From positions 1-7,631 of the forward strand of contig WJLO01000103.1 of NCBI GenBank assembly GCA_014728425.1: a stretch of DNA of 7,631 nucleotides, in the 5' to 3' direction. The first letter of the stretch is position 1. Every line of letters starts with the position of its first letter. This DNA is from Minisyncoccota bacterium (lineage in GTDB: Bacteria; Patescibacteriota; Microgenomatia; UBA1400; PJMF01). This document shows, in pieces, positions 5,910 through 7,631 of the stretch. The position numbers and the translations under genes were made by a program. Under the pieces are notes generated by a model, which was not told where the DNA came from, searched no databases, and worked only from the letters and a program-made list of their open reading frames with translations.

Positions 5910-6810
5910 CCTAACAGCTTTACACCAACCAGTTTTGCTTGAACAAGCTCTAACTTGGCTAAAAATACAGCCCCAACAATATTATGTTGATGCTACTTTT
6001 GGCCGTGGCGGTCATACCCGAGCAATGCTGCAAAAAGGAGCTAAAGTAATCGCTTTTGACTTTGACCAACAAGCTATTGAATATGGCCAAAAACAGTTTG
6101 CTAAAGAGCTCACAACTCAACAATTAATCTTGATTCAAGCCAACTTTATCAAGTTAGCTCAAGAACTTAGCAAGCTTCAACCACCAGTCAAACAAATAGC
6201 AGGTATTTTATTTGATTTTGGCACTACTGTAGATCAACTTAAAGATCCTGAGCGTGGTTTTAGTTTTGACACTGCTCAAGCTAATTTAGATATGCGCATG
6301 GATCAAACTCTTAATGTAAAAGCTCAAGATTTACTTAAGGTGATGACTACTAAGCAGCTAACTAAAGTTTTTCAAGAATATGGTGGGGAAAACCAGGCTA
6401 GTAAAATTGCCAAAGCTATTGATCAAGCCAGAAAAAACCAAGATTTTCATCAGCTAGAAACTGTTGGTGGTTTAGTAAAACTCATCTTAGCTCACAAAAA
6501 ACCCCATCGCGGAAAACTACATCCAGCTACTAAAGTTTTTCAGGCTTTACGCATTGCTGTTAATGATGAGCTGCACAATATTCGTCAAGCTTTACCTCAG
6601 GCTTTAGCCTTGCTTAAAAAGCAGAGCAGAATAGTAACTATTGCTTTTCACGAAGGTGAAGACCGCATTGTGAAAAAAACCTTTAAAAACTGGCAGCGGC
6701 AAGAACAGGGCAAGATCTTAACTAAAAAAGTTGTTAAACCAACTGCATTACAAATTAATCAAAATCCTAGAGCTCGCAGTGCTAAACTGCGCGCCTTTGA
6801 AAAAAAATAA
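5902..6810 (+). CDS. rsmH: 16S rRNA (cytosine(1402)-N4)-methyltransferase RsmH
   Basis: RsmH (MraW) uses S-adenosylmethionine to methylate N4 of C1402 in the decoding centre of 16S rRNA. Motifs in order: HQPVLLEQAL near residues 8-17; SAM motif VDATFGRGGHT at 29-39; GILFDFGTTVDQL followed by RGFSF; LDMRMD; the YGGE helix segment; HPATKVFQALRIAVNDEL; FHEGEDRIVK at 249-258; and the C-terminal NPRARSAKLRAFE. The 302-residue length is normal. FHEGED replaces the common FHSLED, and FGTTVDQL replaces the common LGVSSPQL, so the protein is a somewhat divergent member. I chose ATG 5902, inside the mraZ stop region (ATGAGTAA), because the family motif HQPVL follows a few residues later; a TTG at 5887 would add only five residues. 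Overlap with mraZ suggests coupled translation. Confidence 0.95.
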   Translation: MSNLTALHQPVLLEQALTWLKIQPQQYYVDATFGRGGHTRAMLQKGAKVIAFDFDQQAIEYGQKQFAKELTTQQLILIQANFIKLAQELSKLQPPVKQIAGILFDFGTTVDQLKDPERGFSFDTAQANLDMRMDQTLNVKAQDLLKVMTTKQLTKVFQEYGGENQASKIAKAIDQARKNQDFHQLETVGGLVKLILAHKKPHRGKLHPATKVFQALRIAVNDELHNIRQALPQALALLKKQSRIVTIAFHEGEDRIVKKTFKNWQRQEQGKILTKKVVKPTALQINQNPRARSAKLRAFEKK

Positions 6811-6811
6811 C

Positions 6812-7096
6812 ATGAAAAAGCTCACTCTTATTTATTATTTAGCAATAATGATGTTATTGGTTGGTCAAGCTGTTTATACTGTTTATCAACTTACTCAACT
6901 AACTAGCTATGGTCGTCAAGTAGCTGAGCTACAACAAACTCAGCAACAACTTTTAACTCAACAAAGTCAACTAGAGCAACAACTAGCTCAACAGCTTTCG
7001 TTAACTCACCAAACTAATTCTGAGGCAGTAAAAGGTTATCAGCCAATTACCAACCTTGTTAGCATTAATACTGCTCAAGAACTTGCATCACGATGA
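6812..7096 (+). CDS. ftsL: FtsL-like division protein
   Basis: This 94-residue protein has the FtsL/DivIC layout: a short basic start (MKK), one membrane helix at about residues 4-25, and a coiled coil at about 33-62, followed by a short tail. FtsL acts in the divisome with FtsB/DivIC-type partners to recruit and activate the FtsW-FtsI septal synthase. The sequence itself is too divergent for a motif-based call; the identification rests on topology and on its position between rsmH and ftsI, where ftsL sits in most bacteria. The coil is extremely rich in Gln (about half of residues 41-61). I place the start at ATG 6812, leaving a single base after the rsmH stop, because the upstream alternative (TTG 6731) would lie inside rsmH and spoil the membrane topology. 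Its TGA stop overlaps the next ATG. Confidence 0.72.
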   Translation: MKKLTLIYYLAIMMLLVGQAVYTVYQLTQLTSYGRQVAELQQTQQQLLTQQSQLEQQLAQQLSLTHQTNSEAVKGYQPITNLVSINTAQELASR

Positions 7097-7631
7097 CAAA
7101 GCCTCGTTTTTTATTGCGAGCCAAAACCACTATTTGGCTAATCTACTTAGGATTTTTTTTAGTAGCCTTAAGACTGTTTTACTGGCAAGTCATTCAGGGA
7201 GATAAGCTCACTACTCAGGCCTATGAACAAAGCCAGCGACAAATCACTCATCAAGGCCAACGCGGCAAGATTTACACTGCTGATGGCCATTTATTAGTTG
7301 GCAATGCCCAAGCTTATAAATTAATCATTGCCAAAGATCGTTTGGAGCTACCTCATTCAGAATTAATCAATCAACTTGCTCCGATTTTAGTCACTGACCC
7401 TAATCTTGATTTAGCCACTGCTGGTGCTGAACTTCAGCCTGAGCAACTAGCTAATTTTAAAGATCAACTTCAGCAACGTTTGCAAACAAAAAAAAACTGG
7501 TTGGTTTTAACTCCTAGGGTAAGTCAACATACCAAAAACCAGCTTGATCAACTTGAAGTACAAAGCTTGCAGTTTGCTAGTGAAAACATTCGTTATTATC
7601 CAGAAGCTTCTATGGCTGCTCATGTTTTAGG
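7093..7631 (+). CDS. ftsI: Penicillin-binding protein, FtsI/PBP2 type (3'-truncated by window edge)
   Basis: Only the first 179 codons are in the window; the frame is open at the right edge. The protein starts with a basic cytoplasmic tail, one membrane helix at about residues 13-33, then QVIQGDKL and the class B PBP dimerisation (pedestal) domain with the near-invariant RGKIYTADG at 57-65 and LLVGN. The last visible part, RYYPEASMAAHVL, matches the conserved R-x-YP...AAH-x-LG segment that precedes the transpeptidase domain. The catalytic SxxK, SxN and KTG motifs would lie beyond the window. The family crosslinks peptidoglycan stems, and in this cluster position the septal enzyme FtsI is likely, although the visible portion does not exclude the elongation PBP2. 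The start ATG overlaps the previous TGA (ATGA), so translation is probably coupled. Confidence 0.9.
   Translation, partial: MTKPRFLLRAKTTIWLIYLGFFLVALRLFYWQVIQGDKLTTQAYEQSQRQITHQGQRGKIYTADGHLLVGNAQAYKLIIAKDRLELPHSELINQLAPILVTDPNLDLATAGAELQPEQLANFKDQLQQRLQTKKNWLVLTPRVSQHTKNQLDQLEVQSLQFASENIRYYPEASMAAHVL

Noticed and set aside
6731..6811. Longer N-terminus for the FtsL-like protein from TTG 6731
   Set aside because: It would overlap the conserved RSAKLR end of rsmH by 80 bases and place an odd tail before the membrane helix. ATG 6812 gives the normal family layout.
1..7631. CRISPR array, transposase, integrase, tRNA or rRNA
   Set aside because: I looked for spaced direct repeats, terminal inverted repeats, T-loop and acceptor patterns and found none; the only regular repeats are the short boxes before mraZ.

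Overview
The window is a compact, AT-rich stretch with every gene on the + strand. It reads like a chromosomal segment of a Candidate Phyla Radiation (Patescibacteria) bacterium, most likely of the Microgenomates type. This placement is inferred from the gene families: a membrane-anchored DUF4012 protein, an undersized RecO, a one-chain glycyl-tRNA synthetase, an N-anchored extracellular protein of unknown function, and a tightly packed mraZ-rsmH-ftsL-ftsI start of a division and cell-wall cluster. A gene ends on TGA in the overlap with ftsI, so UGA is used as a stop. This argues against the UGA=Gly code of Gracilibacteria and Absconditabacteria.

Layout: (1) 1-2003 holds a DUF4012 cell-surface protein, whose frame stays open to the left edge. 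(2) 2052-2594 holds recO, short and without the usual zinc-cysteine region. (3) 2595-2912 has no gene. It carries an extended -10 promoter and a T-box riboswitch leader for glycine, followed by a strong ribosome binding site that can pair with a segment upstream of the antiterminator. (4) 2913-4319 is glyS. (5) 4352-5155 is an anchored extracellular protein of unknown function. (6) 5156-5489 has no gene. It holds a small hairpin, a clear rho-independent terminator, and direct repeats with a 10-base period that look like MraZ operator boxes. (7) 5490-7631 is the division cluster: mraZ, rsmH, an ftsL-like gene and the 5' part of ftsI, joined by overlaps or a 1-base gap.

How the parts work together: uncharged tRNA-Gly probably controls glyS through the T-box. 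The antiterminator bulge UGGA matches a UCCA tRNA 3' end, which fits the U73 discriminator of bacterial tRNA-Gly. No intrinsic terminator follows the T-box and the Shine-Dalgarno has a complementary partner upstream, so control is probably translational. The terminator at 5407-5439 separates the glyS unit from the division operon. MraZ probably represses that operon through the repeats just upstream of its own start codon.

The most noteworthy signal is the glycine T-box with an apparently translational output and an unusual Stem I, in what appears to be a CPR genome. I see no mobile element, CRISPR array, tRNA or rRNA.
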